Positions 20,201-29,706 of a stretch of 64,000 bases of DNA are shown piece after piece. The stretch lies in NCBI RefSeq assembly GCF_000227115.2, contig NC_016479.1, positions 1,548,686 to 1,612,685 on the forward strand. Direction: 5' to 3'. Origin of the DNA: Naumovozyma dairenensis CBS 421. Its lineage: Eukaryota > Ascomycota > Saccharomycetes > Saccharomycetales > Saccharomycetaceae. The stretch's first letter is position 1. Each line of letters opens with the position of its first letter. The notes beneath the pieces are model-generated. The model worked only from the letters and a program-made list of their open reading frames with translations, had not been told where the DNA came from and did not search any database. A program made the translations under genes and the position numbers.

Positions 20201-23200
20201 GCTGTATCAGGAAGAATACTGAAGAACAAAGCCGTTAATTTCCTGGTCTCTACTTCATTTGCAGAAAAGGAAGTAAAATCACACATTAGATAGTGGCTTG
20301 CAGACCAGAATTTAGCAAAATTCTCAATGACTTTGAAAACTACCAGTTCAGGCTCGAGACTAGTCTTAAATAATTGACTAAAACTTATAGTGAAAACAGG
20401 AATACCATCCGCAGAGATGGACTCATGAATAAAAGATGTTTCATCGTTATCAACAGTCATCGTCTTGAATGCATGTCTGCTCATGAACTCATACAATTGT
20501 GGATATTCTTCCATGTGCTCTTTAACAAAGGTGGGGATACCATCTTTAACTTCTGATCTAGGTTGGCCTATAAACCCCAAAGTTTTATCAACAACAGAAA
20601 CGAACTGTTTCAAAAATTGGAAATCTTCAAAAGTCTGTATTCCACTCAACACAACTTTTCTAAATTGAAGGTCATGACTATATAAATATTGGTGTAAGAA
20701 ATGGAAATCTCCTGGAACACTCTTCGATTTTGTAAGATCTGTGTCAAAACTGCAATCAGCATTACAAAGCTTGGAAAGGAACGTAAATATCTTCGAGCTG
20801 CACTCTTTTAATAGATCTTTTTTCTTTTCTAATGCTGGCCATTTAACGAAACTATCGGCACCATTTGCAATATTTTGGATAACTTTAGCCAAGGTTATAA
20901 AAGGTCTCTTATCTCTTGTATGGGTTATAATTAAAATATTTTCCGAATCTGGACTTACTAAAGCCGGACCTAAAAATCTTAGAAAGACGAATGAACCAAC
21001 AGCAACATGGGCATAATCGGGGAATTTATCTTTAACAGAATTAAATATCGTTTGGCAAATCATTAATAGCTCTGGAGGGAAATCTGGAAGTGAATTTGTA
21101 ATGGAATCCACCAATTTTTGCAAGTATTTAGCAAATAAATCAACTTGATAATTCATGTTTGGCTCATCAGGCGAAATCTTCTCAACCTCGAAAAAATCTC
21201 CGTTATCGACCAATTCTTGCAATATTGGTCTCAATGTTTTTATTAGGTATTCACTGCCTTTTGTTCTCGAGTATAATGATAGAGCGCGTGTAGCAACGGT
21301 GTTTCTTCTTAAAACGTCAGCATACCTTGAAGCTTTTTTAATTTCATCTTTAATCAATTGAGTAACCAGGATATGGCCAGCATTTCTTGTTTCGAAGGCA
21401 TTTACCAAACCAGCGGCTAAACTGTCAATATCTTTTGCCGGACAGATAGAACCTAAAGGATAAATGATATTTGGATGGTTAATAAAATATTTCAGTAATT
21501 CATCAAGCGCCGCCATTTTCCTTTCATCGGTAATCTTTTGCTGCGAAGGATAATGCCTAACGATGTTAATGAAGACCTTTAGAAACGCAATTCTAATATT
21601 TTTGTCCTTAGAGTAACCCATAGGTAATGTGAATTGTAAACTTGCATAAACATTGGAATTTGATAAATTTGTTAAGGAAAGGATGATATTTTCATTCAAG
21701 ATACTGATTTTATGTTTCAATAATATTGGGAATTTTTCTAGATCGGTACTCTTTTCCAAACCTTTCAATAATATTGTGAAGTAGTTACTAAAGGCAACAG
21801 ATTCCAATCTATTAAACTCATCCTTGGATGATGATGGCGGTACTTCTAATGGAACATTTTCAGTTAAATATGCTAGAGCTTTTGACGTTTCAATTGAACT
21901 ATCAAGATAAAGGAAATCTTGATCTCTTTTCTTCAAGTCCATTTCACGATGAGGTTTAGTTAAGTTTTCAAAATCATAATCTTTGTCTATTGTTAGCTTA
22001 AACCAGCTTGTAACTAATTTCAGCCACCGATTTTTCAGAACATAGTGGTTCTTGATACCAAGCTCAGTTTCGGCACTCTCCATTGATCGAAACATTTTTG
22101 ACATTTGAATAATAGCTTTATAGTATTTAGGAGATTCGTTTTGAATCTTTTCTACGATTTCAATCAGGCTACCCACTATTTCAATAATATCAGGTGAAAA
22201 TAGGACCAATACACCTTCCTCATCTTCCCTTTTCAATATGGTTCGTAAAATAATAATTATTTGTTCCAAAAGAACGAATGATGTATCTTCTTGATCAATA
22301 GCAGATAGATCAATATTCTGCAAATCGCTAATTTTCATTTTCAAATTTTGGAATAACAATCTAAAAGTCAAAGGGTGTAACTCGATACTCAAAATATCTC
22401 TAGAATTTTCTCTCGTTAATAAATCAGAATTATTTAACCACTGACATTGTTGACTTATGAAATAATCTATATCTTTGATTAATTTTAATCTAAATTCTCG
22501 AATGGATTCAAATTGGTTTAATTCATCTCCTTCCTCTTCAATAGTAAACAAAATCCCTGATACTGATGCTATTATTCCTGCTAAACTTCTAAAATCTACT
22601 AATTCTTCTTGATTCAAAATTCTCATTGTACTGAATGCATGCCATTTTTTAAATAAAACTTCCAAGGCGTCAAGTAGTATAACGTCTGGATGCGTAATGA
22701 ATTTCAGAATATTATTTCTTAATCTTCTTTGGAATGCGACAGAACCAGATGCAGCATAGTTGTCACTTGCCATTGCTTTAACGAATCCTATGTTATAAAT
22801 GCATTTTACATCAATTTCACCAACATTATTTTCATAAAATCGTAGGGCTTGTAGAAACTCACTGTAAGCCGTTTTTGATAATCTTGGGATTTCACCTCTA
22901 CTACAATATAATGAAACGATTAGACCTCCACCTAACGTGGCCGTTAGTAATGGGAAAGTCTTGGTTTCGATCTGCTCCAACGCCTCCAAATAGGATAGTT
23001 TTTCTGCTAGTTTCGACAAATGATACCTGACTTGCATAAATTTCACAATAATATCGAGGAGTAATTCTCTTTGAATGCTAGGTAATTTCAAATCAAACAA
23101 TGCGGAAGAAAATAGTGTGACCGTATAAGTACATAATAAGTAGTGATCCGATATTGTTACAGGATTTGATACATCTTCATTAACTTCAGACATATAATTT

Positions 23201-26200
23201 ATTAAGATATCCATGAATGATTGTGCTGTAGCTTGTAGAGTTGAATTGGTGTCTATTATGGATACAAAGATTGGTTTAATAATACTTCCATAATCTCTAG
23301 ATGCCCATGTAGGTTCAGATGTATTCTTTTGTCCTGGTGAGATAAAAAAACTAGTCATTCGTTTAAATATACTGAAAATGTTCATCATTATTTTTCTTGC
23401 GTCATCATTTTCACTCATGTTAGTGTAGCTGTATTGGGTAGCCGCTGAAAGATTAGTGGCTAGACTTACTTTACTCTGTATTCTCGGCAGACGTTCATCT
23501 GATGCCCTTCTAGCTTTGGGTTGTTGCAGTGGTTGTCTGGAAGGGTTTACTGTCTTAGAGGTTGGCGAACTCATTGATAATGCGGAATCTACTGTGAATG
23601 GAGTATTAGCCAATGGTCTTTCTGTAGGACTTTGTTGAACAGGACTATACCTTTGTCTTTCTATTTCTGAAGCTGAACCAGACAACGGAGATCTTCCTTT
23701 CATTGTTGTCGATTGCGGAGAAACTAGTCCTTGGTTGTATATTGGGCTCATCGATGGATCAGAATTACTATGTGACCTTGAACTTTCAGTTTTTGTATTT
23801 AGCATCTGTACTGGAGTCACTGTCTTTGAGACCGGCCCAGTCTTCATTACATTCGGAGGTTCATTTGGAGATTCATTGGAGGAAAATGTAGGTGAATGAG
23901 TGAGGAAAATATATTGAAGATCCCAATTTTTCCCTAATGTATAGGATTTCTGGCTTGATGATTTATCAGAAGGAGCATTTGATATTGATGATGAGGATGC
24001 TGTTGATTTCGTCTTTATTGATGTGTTACTTCTTTGCAATTCATTACTCATCAATCTTGCCAAGGATGCTGTCCTATGGAATCGTTCTTCAATATTTCCA
24101 TCCAAAATGGAAATGATCAAAGTATTTATTCTCTCTTCAAAATGAGGAAATGACTTTAATAATATATCAGCTACCGCAGAAAACAAGGATTTAAAGAAGG
24201 AAGAGGTCTCTAACGCAATCATCTCATTCAATTCCTTGGGGCTCTTTAAATGGAATAAAACTCTAAACCCTTCTGTATAAAGTCGTAATCTTTCTAAATC
24301 CAGGGTTTTCAATTCTTTATCCAATTGTAAATGTTTTAAGAACCCATTACAATCAAGTTGAACAGCTGCTGAGAAAAATTTTAATTGCATTTCTCTATAT
24401 ATTGTCAAATTTTTATCCATTACGTTAGAAATGAAGTTATTTGGTAATGCATCCCAATTGTGACCAAGTCCTAAATTGTAACCCAAACTGTCATATAATC
24501 TTTTAGAAAAGATAACGGCGGGTACTTTATTATCTAGCAATGATACAGGTGAAGTCATCGTCATTAATGCTATCAAAGTTCTAATTGAATCTATAATGGC
24601 AACATCAGACACAATTTGAACACCATTTAGATTTCTCAATAAAAGAGTTATAAATCTTTTCATTGATGATTTTTTCTTGGAAGAATTTAATGAAGTTAAT
24701 TTTTTCAATCCATGAGTGAATTGTTTTATACTTTTTTCGTTTCCTGGGCCAGTTCCACCGCCGTTATTATTATTATTATTATTATTATTATTGTTATTAG
24801 TATTATTACTGCCAGATGAAATACTGTTACTGCTGTTATTATTAGCACCATTATTATTTGAAGGTAATGAAGATGAACTTGGTGAGTTTATTGAACCCGT
24901 AGGTGAAGTCATTGAGTGTAAATTTGGATACGTTTTAGAAATAGGAATAGTATTACCATGCTGATCAATGTCCGGTATACCTCTAAAAGATGACATGTTG
25001 AGCTCTGTGTAAACATCAGTGTCGAGTAGAGTTAATGCTAATAAAAATCTCAAAATGGAGCTGTGCGTTAAAAGATCGGAGGAGTCGAAATCGGCGTATA
25101 ATTCTAGAATATTCTCTAAATAATGGAATGATTTTGGATTGGTAAAATTGGGACTATTAGTACTTAAATTATATTGACTTTCGGAGGACCCATCTGTTCC
25201 AAAGGATTTCTTACTTGAATTATATGAAGAGAGATCATCATTAGACAATGGGTGGGATTGTAATGGTTGACTTGGTGAAGTGGAATTTTCATTGGTATCC
25301 AGGTTACCGCTGTTTATAGGTGTTCCATACATTGATTGAGATGGTGACATTGGGAATGAGCTCAGTGGTATATTAGCATTAGAGTTAGTCAATGCCGGTG
25401 ATAATGGAGTAGAATTTAGGGACGAAGCATCTGTATTACTATCGTTATTAGATTCATGGGGTATATTGATTGAAAGATGTATACCATTATTCCGATTATG
25501 ATTATGATCGTTATAGACATAGGTTAATAAGCTTGAAACATTAAAAATGGAATATACATCTTCAAACAGAATATTAATATATTGTGGGATTTGTCTAAGA
25601 GAATCTTCATGCCTTTTCCTACGATCATGTAAATCATAAATTAGTTGAATGTATTGATGAGGACGAGCCATTATCCAAAACATTATCGCCTTGCTAACAT
25701 AATATAACAATAAAGAATGGAAAATTGTCTTTTTCATGTTTCCTGATAATAATCTAACGGTATCTAAAAATTCTGATAAATTATTATTGGTTAAGAAGAT
25801 ACAACCAAATAAATCCAAGTGTCTCACTATACCTAATTCAGTTAAAGTATGAGAAATCAATAATGGACCCGTTATTCTAATTTTGACATACTTATTAAAT
25901 TCTATAGGATTTGCTGCGGCGATAAATCTTAAGATATAATCAAGTGTTAAATCAACTTTTTCACAAACCAATGGGAAATTTCTTTTTTTCAAGAATTCTT
26001 GATAAACTGGTAAAATTTTGGAAGAAGGGATTGTAGTATTACCATATAAGTTATGAGACATATTTTTAAGCACTCTTAAAGTTCTTGAATTAAATTTGAT
26101 TTTATTACAAGTGAAAATTAATCTTGAAGCCAAATTCGGATTGAAAGAAGTAGGTTGAGATTTGTGGAAGCATGTTCTATGAGTAGAAAACCCTACTATT

Positions 26201-26649
26201 AATCCAGGTAACATTGTTCTTTTATTTTTGTTTTCAATATTCCTTTTATTATTACTATTAGTATTATTATCATCATCATTATTCTTTTTACCATTATCCG
26301 TTGGATTTTCTAAATCATCCCAATAATATTCGACAATATCACTTAATAACCGTACCAATACCAATATGGAATGAATAGAATCTTTTGTGGTATTATCTGA
26401 AGTGATTGGTTCATCGTGTAATATTAGATCTATGGAATTCAGAGTTTCTTCGATGATTAAAGGTAAATGATTTGAGATGGATAGATTCAAAAGTATTGAT
26501 CTACAAGAGAGGAAAAAAGAATCTAATTCAACTTGAGAGTAACTCTTATAAGTTGATTCTAAAGGCAAAATCGGCAGAATTCTATCAAAATAAATGTGTT
26601 TGATTAGTGAAGAGCTCAAAGATTCTTGTGTTGTTGGGTTTGAACTCAT
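17299..26649 (-). CDS. IRA1: IRA1-type Ras GTPase-activating protein (neurofibromin homologue)
   Basis: 3,116 residues (S. cerevisiae Ira1 3,092). It turns off Ras1/Ras2 by stimulating GTP hydrolysis and so lowers cAMP-PKA signalling. The RasGAP domain lies about residues 1,700-2,000: an arginine-finger segment LRRNTVATRALSLYSR near 1,780 and FLRFLGPALVSPDSEN near 1,888. A Sec14/CRAL-TRIO-like module begins near 2,085 (FTISFSQLFKTSLEPELVV) with a PH-like part after it, as in neurofibromin. The N-terminal 600-1,050 region is low-complexity, with a 12-residue Asn run near 616-628. The rest is HEAT-like helical. Position between ATG42 and BMT2 identifies the IRA1 rather than the IRA2 track. The longest gene here and intact. 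Confidence 0.96.
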   Translation of the reverse strand: MSSNPTTQESLSSSLIKHIYFDRILPILPLESTYKSYSQVELDSFFLSCRSILLNLSISNHLPLIIEETLNSIDLILHDEPITSDNTTKDSIHSILVLVRLLSDIVEYYWDDLENPTDNGKKNNDDDNNTNSNNKRNIENKNKRTMLPGLIVGFSTHRTCFHKSQPTSFNPNLASRLIFTCNKIKFNSRTLRVLKNMSHNLYGNTTIPSSKILPVYQEFLKKRNFPLVCEKVDLTLDYILRFIAAANPIEFNKYVKIRITGPLLISHTLTELGIVRHLDLFGCIFLTNNNLSEFLDTVRLLSGNMKKTIFHSLLLYYVSKAIMFWIMARPHQYIQLIYDLHDRRKRHEDSLRQIPQYINILFEDVYSIFNVSSLLTYVYNDHNHNRNNGIHLSINIPHESNNDSNTDASSLNSTPLSPALTNSNANIPLSSFPMSPSQSMYGTPINSGNLDTNENSTSPSQPLQSHPLSNDDLSSYNSSKKSFGTDGSSESQYNLSTNSPNFTNPKSFHYLENILELYADFDSSDLLTHSSILRFLLALTLLDTDVYTELNMSSFRGIPDIDQHGNTIPISKTYPNLHSMTSPTGSINSPSSSSLPSNNNGANNNSSNSISSGSNNTNNNNNNNNNNNNGGGTGPGNEKSIKQFTHGLKKLTSLNSSKKKSSMKRFITLLLRNLNGVQIVSDVAIIDSIRTLIALMTMTSPVSLLDNKVPAVIFSKRLYDSLGYNLGLGHNWDALPNNFISNVMDKNLTIYREMQLKFFSAAVQLDCNGFLKHLQLDKELKTLDLERLRLYTEGFRVLFHLKSPKELNEMIALETSSFFKSLFSAVADILLKSFPHFEERINTLIISILDGNIEERFHRTASLARLMSNELQRSNTSIKTKSTASSSSISNAPSDKSSSQKSYTLGKNWDLQYIFLTHSPTFSSNESPNEPPNVMKTGPVSKTVTPVQMLNTKTESSRSHSNSDPSMSPIYNQGLVSPQSTTMKGRSPLSGSASEIERQRYSPVQQSPTERPLANTPFTVDSALSMSSPTSKTVNPSRQPLQQPKARRASDERLPRIQSKVSLATNLSAATQYSYTNMSENDDARKIMMNIFSIFKRMTSFFISPGQKNTSEPTWASRDYGSIIKPIFVSIIDTNSTLQATAQSFMDILINYMSEVNEDVSNPVTISDHYLLCTYTVTLFSSALFDLKLPSIQRELLLDIIVKFMQVRYHLSKLAEKLSYLEALEQIETKTFPLLTATLGGGLIVSLYCSRGEIPRLSKTAYSEFLQALRFYENNVGEIDVKCIYNIGFVKAMASDNYAASGSVAFQRRLRNNILKFITHPDVILLDALEVLFKKWHAFSTMRILNQEELVDFRSLAGIIASVSGILFTIEEEGDELNQFESIREFRLKLIKDIDYFISQQCQWLNNSDLLTRENSRDILSIELHPLTFRLLFQNLKMKISDLQNIDLSAIDQEDTSFVLLEQIIIILRTILKREDEEGVLVLFSPDIIEIVGSLIEIVEKIQNESPKYYKAIIQMSKMFRSMESAETELGIKNHYVLKNRWLKLVTSWFKLTIDKDYDFENLTKPHREMDLKKRDQDFLYLDSSIETSKALAYLTENVPLEVPPSSSKDEFNRLESVAFSNYFTILLKGLEKSTDLEKFPILLKHKISILNENIILSLTNLSNSNVYASLQFTLPMGYSKDKNIRIAFLKVFINIVRHYPSQQKITDERKMAALDELLKYFINHPNIIYPLGSICPAKDIDSLAAGLVNAFETRNAGHILVTQLIKDEIKKASRYADVLRRNTVATRALSLYSRTKGSEYLIKTLRPILQELVDNGDFFEVEKISPDEPNMNYQVDLFAKYLQKLVDSITNSLPDFPPELLMICQTIFNSVKDKFPDYAHVAVGSFVFLRFLGPALVSPDSENILIITHTRDKRPFITLAKVIQNIANGADSFVKWPALEKKKDLLKECSSKIFTFLSKLCNADCSFDTDLTKSKSVPGDFHFLHQYLYSHDLQFRKVVLSGIQTFEDFQFLKQFVSVVDKTLGFIGQPRSEVKDGIPTFVKEHMEEYPQLYEFMSRHAFKTMTVDNDETSFIHESISADGIPVFTISFSQLFKTSLEPELVVFKVIENFAKFWSASHYLMCDFTSFSANEVETRKLTALFFSILPDTALENCAACYFLNVNDTFLTYWRAVLDVDNPYVVFKVPHFFINSNTDLNIVKKLGLSGKSLEVFQDVRVSLHEITMFNETTVSFTPVSLKIGNKYFQVLLEMGQELEIKEIGMKYELKFNNVYEISDLASIGVSSITGAPSEFTLGFQDNSRLIFSSSKYLEIVKMFYYAQAKIEDEYGIDTGKMIKQQSNNEKDIHGAKETDEIICHLFLVILVGLFNDDHVVKNISYNLLVATQNAFNLNFGTRFHSSPEVYVPDDTTAFLCQITTSLAVDSAQVTPYLWRYILDGLEAKEFPHEHVPTVICCLSYWVPNLYKFVYLADEEEGPENTSYIIRSLISLTVRESSFTAIYLQQIWFLLALDGRLTNCVVEEIINHALDRDSENRDWKKAISLLTGFPTIEIASQIVNKLINLIQSFLPSLRLEVSTHSWAELKILVKVSVAVFFESPLLAQMFLPELLFIVSLLIDVGPTEVRVSLFELIMNICHSLTINGALSETNREQLDRVCFVFSRQKINFMSGFSQEKGRVLPNFSASSFASKFGTLEQFTTNIMLLMEYGSTTEGAQWKTKYKKYLMDSIFNHDSFLSARAMMMLGVMGKSYTSNMLCKDLLTETMKVVSNPIVDDEQMFLTISHVFTYSKVVEGLDLNSGMVEKMFWLSTAFVESPHPVIFEGGLVLMTNCLRRIWSAHFESPNKEKAIMALSLLNTRGFAAAFLSEIESHNSIIWNKDNYPHVLLAFITRGLSIPVVKTAAVNCLELLFRNSYRELKNDSKYKTYLCYLFFIYILFGADSLGKLLASVGFDQDYVYLDDRNKIPRELADWISLDVPYPNVTLYQGGLFFISSFADEPCKLRFSLIMRYLLKNNASPVFKIYPLVRNELRRLSSLEQTSPCVAVVFEIIELVVQHDEFNYLDKIYNNNTTALKERGLAVVTNIHNLQLHLGDIMTGIEKDENIVYERKKLITKIISKMIST
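24763..24800. repeat. (ATT)n microsatellite coding a poly-Asn run in IRA1
   Basis: A near-perfect ATT run (AAT on the coding strand) interrupted by one GTT, giving about twelve asparagines in the disordered N-terminal region. Probably length-variable. Confidence 0.75.
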
Positions 26650-28293
26650 TGTTGGTATACTAGTGTATCGTGATTATTAGTATGCTTATTTTTTTCATGC
26701 GAATAATGAAGAAGAACGTCTATGATGAATGGGTTTGACGTGTCGTCTCTCTCTTTTTTTGTCGTTGTGTTGTTAAGTGAAGAGGATAGAAGATCTATCA
26801 AGATGTACTTTCAAAGTGTTGGAAAGTAAAAAGTGTAATATAGTCGATAGGGGCACAGATTGATGGACAATGGATGCAGGAAATTATCTTTTCTTGAATG
26901 TCCAATGCAGGCTTTTAGAGAATGATTTTAGGTCTTTTTCTGCTCAAAATAATAATGGGATGATGAATGGTTTAGAACAATGGATAAACAAAAGATAAAG
27001 GGAGATCCGCCACCTACACAAAAGAATGGATAGTATTTGGAGACTATTATTAAGATTATACTGTATTAGGTATAGAAAGACCAACGGCAGTGACAAGTCA
27101 GGAACCTTACTTTCTTTGTTTCCTTGCTTGTGTGCTTGCTTTGCTGCATACCAAATCTTCCGTTTCCCTCTTCCCTCTTCCCTCTTCTCCGGCCGGTGTA
27201 TGACATCCAGGGTCGTGCGGGTAAGTCCTTTCTAAATGGGGCCTTTGCTGTCTGTTCCACCTCCCTGCAGAAAACTCTGGGTCCGCCCGGGGAACAAATG
27301 TCAAAAAATCTTGGGGAGGCTCCCCAAACAGAATCTGGGGAAAAACACTAGAGGGGAGTGAGATTCGGATTCCCATCAGTTCCAGCATTCGATCAGACAT
27401 GGGCGGGCTTGGGTAGAGGGGTCGGGTTGGACCAAAAACTTTCGGGGGTACAAATGTTTAGCTTTACAATAAAAACTTCCAATAGATACATATTTTAATT
27501 CTATTTGATATAGGGCTAAATTAAATAACATTACGCAAACTGATGTGATTTGGACTACATACGCATAAGATGTTGACCAACTATGGAAATCTAACTTAAT
27601 AAATATTCCTAATTAAAAATAAAAAGAGCAGAAAAAACAAAAAAGGACAGTCTCTCGATAATCTGTGAGGTGCACTTCCGGTAAAATGCCGAACACTCAA
27701 TAAAAGTAGCAATGTCTGAAAGATATTCTACCGAGTAATTTGGAGGTAAAACTTGAATCGACTTTGATCTTGTTTGTTTATACTTGTCATTTATTTCATT
27801 TTGATAAAAAAAATGTTGATTTATAGTCCCTCTGGTACCTTTTATTACATCTTCAAATGTTCGAAACTTGAGTCGAGATATATGAAGAATGGCTTACTCT
27901 TCAGGGATTCTCCTCTTCTCATTTGAATTATTGAAATGAGTCCAAATGAGAAGAAGATCACTCAATTAGGGTGAAGTGATCATTTTTCCTATCATTCGGT
28001 ACGGGAGATTCAACTTTGGAGAGAACCTCATCAGGGCTATACACAGGCTAATCTTTATTTTCTGAGAGAAGCAAGATTACCCCGTGTATATAACCTCGGC
28101 AGGCCATCCGTCCGGAACGGGGGGGGACCAGAAGCGGGAAGAATACATAACCGTAAGGGGCGATAACAGAAGTCAAAACGGTCATTATAAATGGAAGAGG
28201 GCAGGATCCACATGGCAGTGACACAAAATGGAAATGCACTGTCATCTCTCATTTAAAATATGCAATTTGATCATTTTATTAGCTATAATAAAT
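26650..28293. other. IRA1 promoter region with a GC-rich island
   Basis: 1,644 bp without a supported gene. From about 27,110 to 27,450 the base composition shifts to clearly GC-rich with CCGGCC, CCGCCCGGGG and GGGG runs, so stop codons become rare and several overlapping frames of 64-97 codons appear on both strands; none resembles a protein. It includes an 8-bp-arm inverted repeat TTGGGGAG-G-CTCCCCAA (27311-27327) and AGGGG stress-response-type elements (near 26847, 27352, 27417). A G8 run lies at 28119-28126. Confidence 0.5.
27311..27327. repeat. Inverted repeat in GC-rich island
   Basis: Arms TTGGGGAG and CTCCCCAA around a single central G: a perfect 8-bp dyad. It could bind a dimeric factor or fold in single strands; function unknown. 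Confidence 0.6.
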
Positions 28294-29379
28294 CTATGGA
28301 AGTAATATAGAGAAATTATTCATCTTATTACCGTCTTGTACTTTTCGTTTTTTGATAAACTGTAACCTATCTTTTCTATCATTTTTAGGGTGTTTACCAT
28401 TGTCCGTACCTTCTAGTTGTAAGAGGAAATAACATACTTTATTTGCTTCATGGTATCTCACTTCTTTGTATCCAAGAAAAGTCAGTAAATCAATGAAGTG
28501 AGCACGGTTCATATATCTTGAATTATTAATGCAAGGCAAAGGCAGTACAATGAACAGGTATCCGTTTGGTTTTAAAAATTTAATGAATCGCTCACACATT
28601 TCGCCTCTTTCTATTGGAGTAGGAACAAAATTTAAGACAAGTGAACACGATATTAAGTTGAATTTATCTTTATTCCCATCCCCAGTAGGTAATGGTCGCT
28701 TCATGAAATCTTGTTGTATGATTCCGTTACTATCATTAAGATTATTTAAATCTATTCTAACAACAGGATTGAAAAGACCACTGGTCGAAATCTTATTGTG
28801 AACACTAAGAGACCCAATCTCTAACGCACTCATTGAAACATCTCCTTCAACTAATTCTTTTATCCATTTGATCAATAACTTCGATGAATCTCCACCACGA
28901 TCTTTATCTTGACCTACTTGACTTGCAAGTTGATAGTTTTGCAAACCGCCTTCGCGTTCAATTTCCCTCATGACGTAACCTAAATATATCAGGTGTTTCC
29001 TTAATAAGGACTCATTAGCATAAATATCATTCTTTCCGGTCTGTTTATTAAGTCGTAATAATTCTCGCTCAATTTTCTCATCTATACGATCATGATTCCA
29101 ACCCTCATCATAACATTGCTTTTTATCAGATATCATCATCACAGTCCGATTATTCCTAGAACTAAAAGAACCGCTCAGAAAACTCATAACATTTTTGTAA
29201 TTTCTCATTTCATCATTGTCAAACATTTCGACATTAAACAATTTACATAAACTCTTCCTTCTTTCAATTAAAAAATGGAATCGCCTTATAATCCTTCTTG
29301 CCTTGTGTGGTTTAATCCGTTTCCCATCCTTTATAATCTTCTTACCACTTATGGTTTGTTTCCTTCGTGATGCAAACAT
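28294..29379 (-). CDS. BMT2: BMT2, 25S rRNA adenine-N1 methyltransferase
   Basis: 361 residues from the ATG at 29377-29379 (S. cerevisiae 337); a GTG two codons upstream is not needed. Bmt2 makes m1A at position 2142 of 25S rRNA in the nucleolus. The N-terminus is basic (RRKQTISGKKIIKDGKRIKP). The SAM-binding Rossmann fold shows as MSALEIGSLSVHNKI followed by VVRIDLNNLN and the late motif SCSLVLNFVPTPIERGEMC, with LKPNGYLFIVLPLPC after it. The gene is divergent from MAK5 over 327 bp that carry ribosome-biogenesis promoter elements. Confidence 0.93.
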   Translation of the reverse strand: MFASRRKQTISGKKIIKDGKRIKPHKARRIIRRFHFLIERRKSLCKLFNVEMFDNDEMRNYKNVMSFLSGSFSSRNNRTVMMISDKKQCYDEGWNHDRIDEKIERELLRLNKQTGKNDIYANESLLRKHLIYLGYVMREIEREGGLQNYQLASQVGQDKDRGGDSSKLLIKWIKELVEGDVSMSALEIGSLSVHNKISTSGLFNPVVRIDLNNLNDSNGIIQQDFMKRPLPTGDGNKDKFNLISCSLVLNFVPTPIERGEMCERFIKFLKPNGYLFIVLPLPCINNSRYMNRAHFIDLLTFLGYKEVRYHEANKVCYFLLQLEGTDNGKHPKNDRKDRLQFIKKRKVQDGNKMNNFSILLP

Positions 29380-29504
29380 GATCACCCTTCGTTATTTCAA
29401 ATTCTCTGCATTACTATTAACTTAACTAGTCACAATTGAATATGATGTCACATCTTTAACCAGTCAAGGACGTATTATGCAATACTAATTATTTTTCAAC
29501 TCAG

Positions 29505-29523
29505 CTCATCTCATCTCATCTCA
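29505..29523 (-). promoter_or_regulatory. PAC-type array facing BMT2
   Basis: Nearly four tandem copies of CTCAT; read on the minus strand it ends in GATGAGATGAGC, matching the PAC consensus GCGATGAGATGAGC except at its first bases. Confidence 0.65.
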
Positions 29524-29613
29524 CCTTATAATCTGAAAATTTTCACTTTAACAAACCCGTGGGCGGACATCTGTATGAAAAAAACTTGCCTGAGAAAAAA
29601 AGTTTCAATAAAA

Positions 29614-29641
29614 GAGATGAGATGAGATGAGATGAGATGCG
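29614..29641 (+). promoter_or_regulatory. PAC-type array facing MAK5
   Basis: Five overlapping GAGAT/GATGAG units ending in GATGCG on the + strand. The array is the inverted complement of the one at 29505-29523, so the two could also pair with each other. Confidence 0.65.
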
Positions 29642-29706
29642 TTGTTGTTAAACATGACTTATTTTAAATATTAAAGCATTTCAATAAGACATTAAAACCC
29701 TCGAAA

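Larger units (their letters stand above)
29380..29706. promoter_or_regulatory. Bidirectional BMT2-MAK5 ribosome-biogenesis promoter
   Basis: 327 bp between two divergent genes, both for ribosome assembly. It contains CTCAT repeats at 29505-29523 (minus strand GATGAGATGAGC, the PAC element) about 125 bp from BMT2, an RRPE-like TGAAAATTTTCA at 29534-29545, and a GATGA/GATGAG array at 29614-29641 about 65-95 bp from MAK5. PAC (bound by Dot6/Tod6) and RRPE (Stb3) mark the RiBi regulon in S. cerevisiae. Motifs are seen; binding is inferred. Confidence 0.75.

Noticed and set aside
27026..27400. Several overlapping ORFs on both strands in the IRA1 promoter
   Set aside because: They result from the GC-rich composition that reduces stop codons; all frames are open equally and none resembles a protein.
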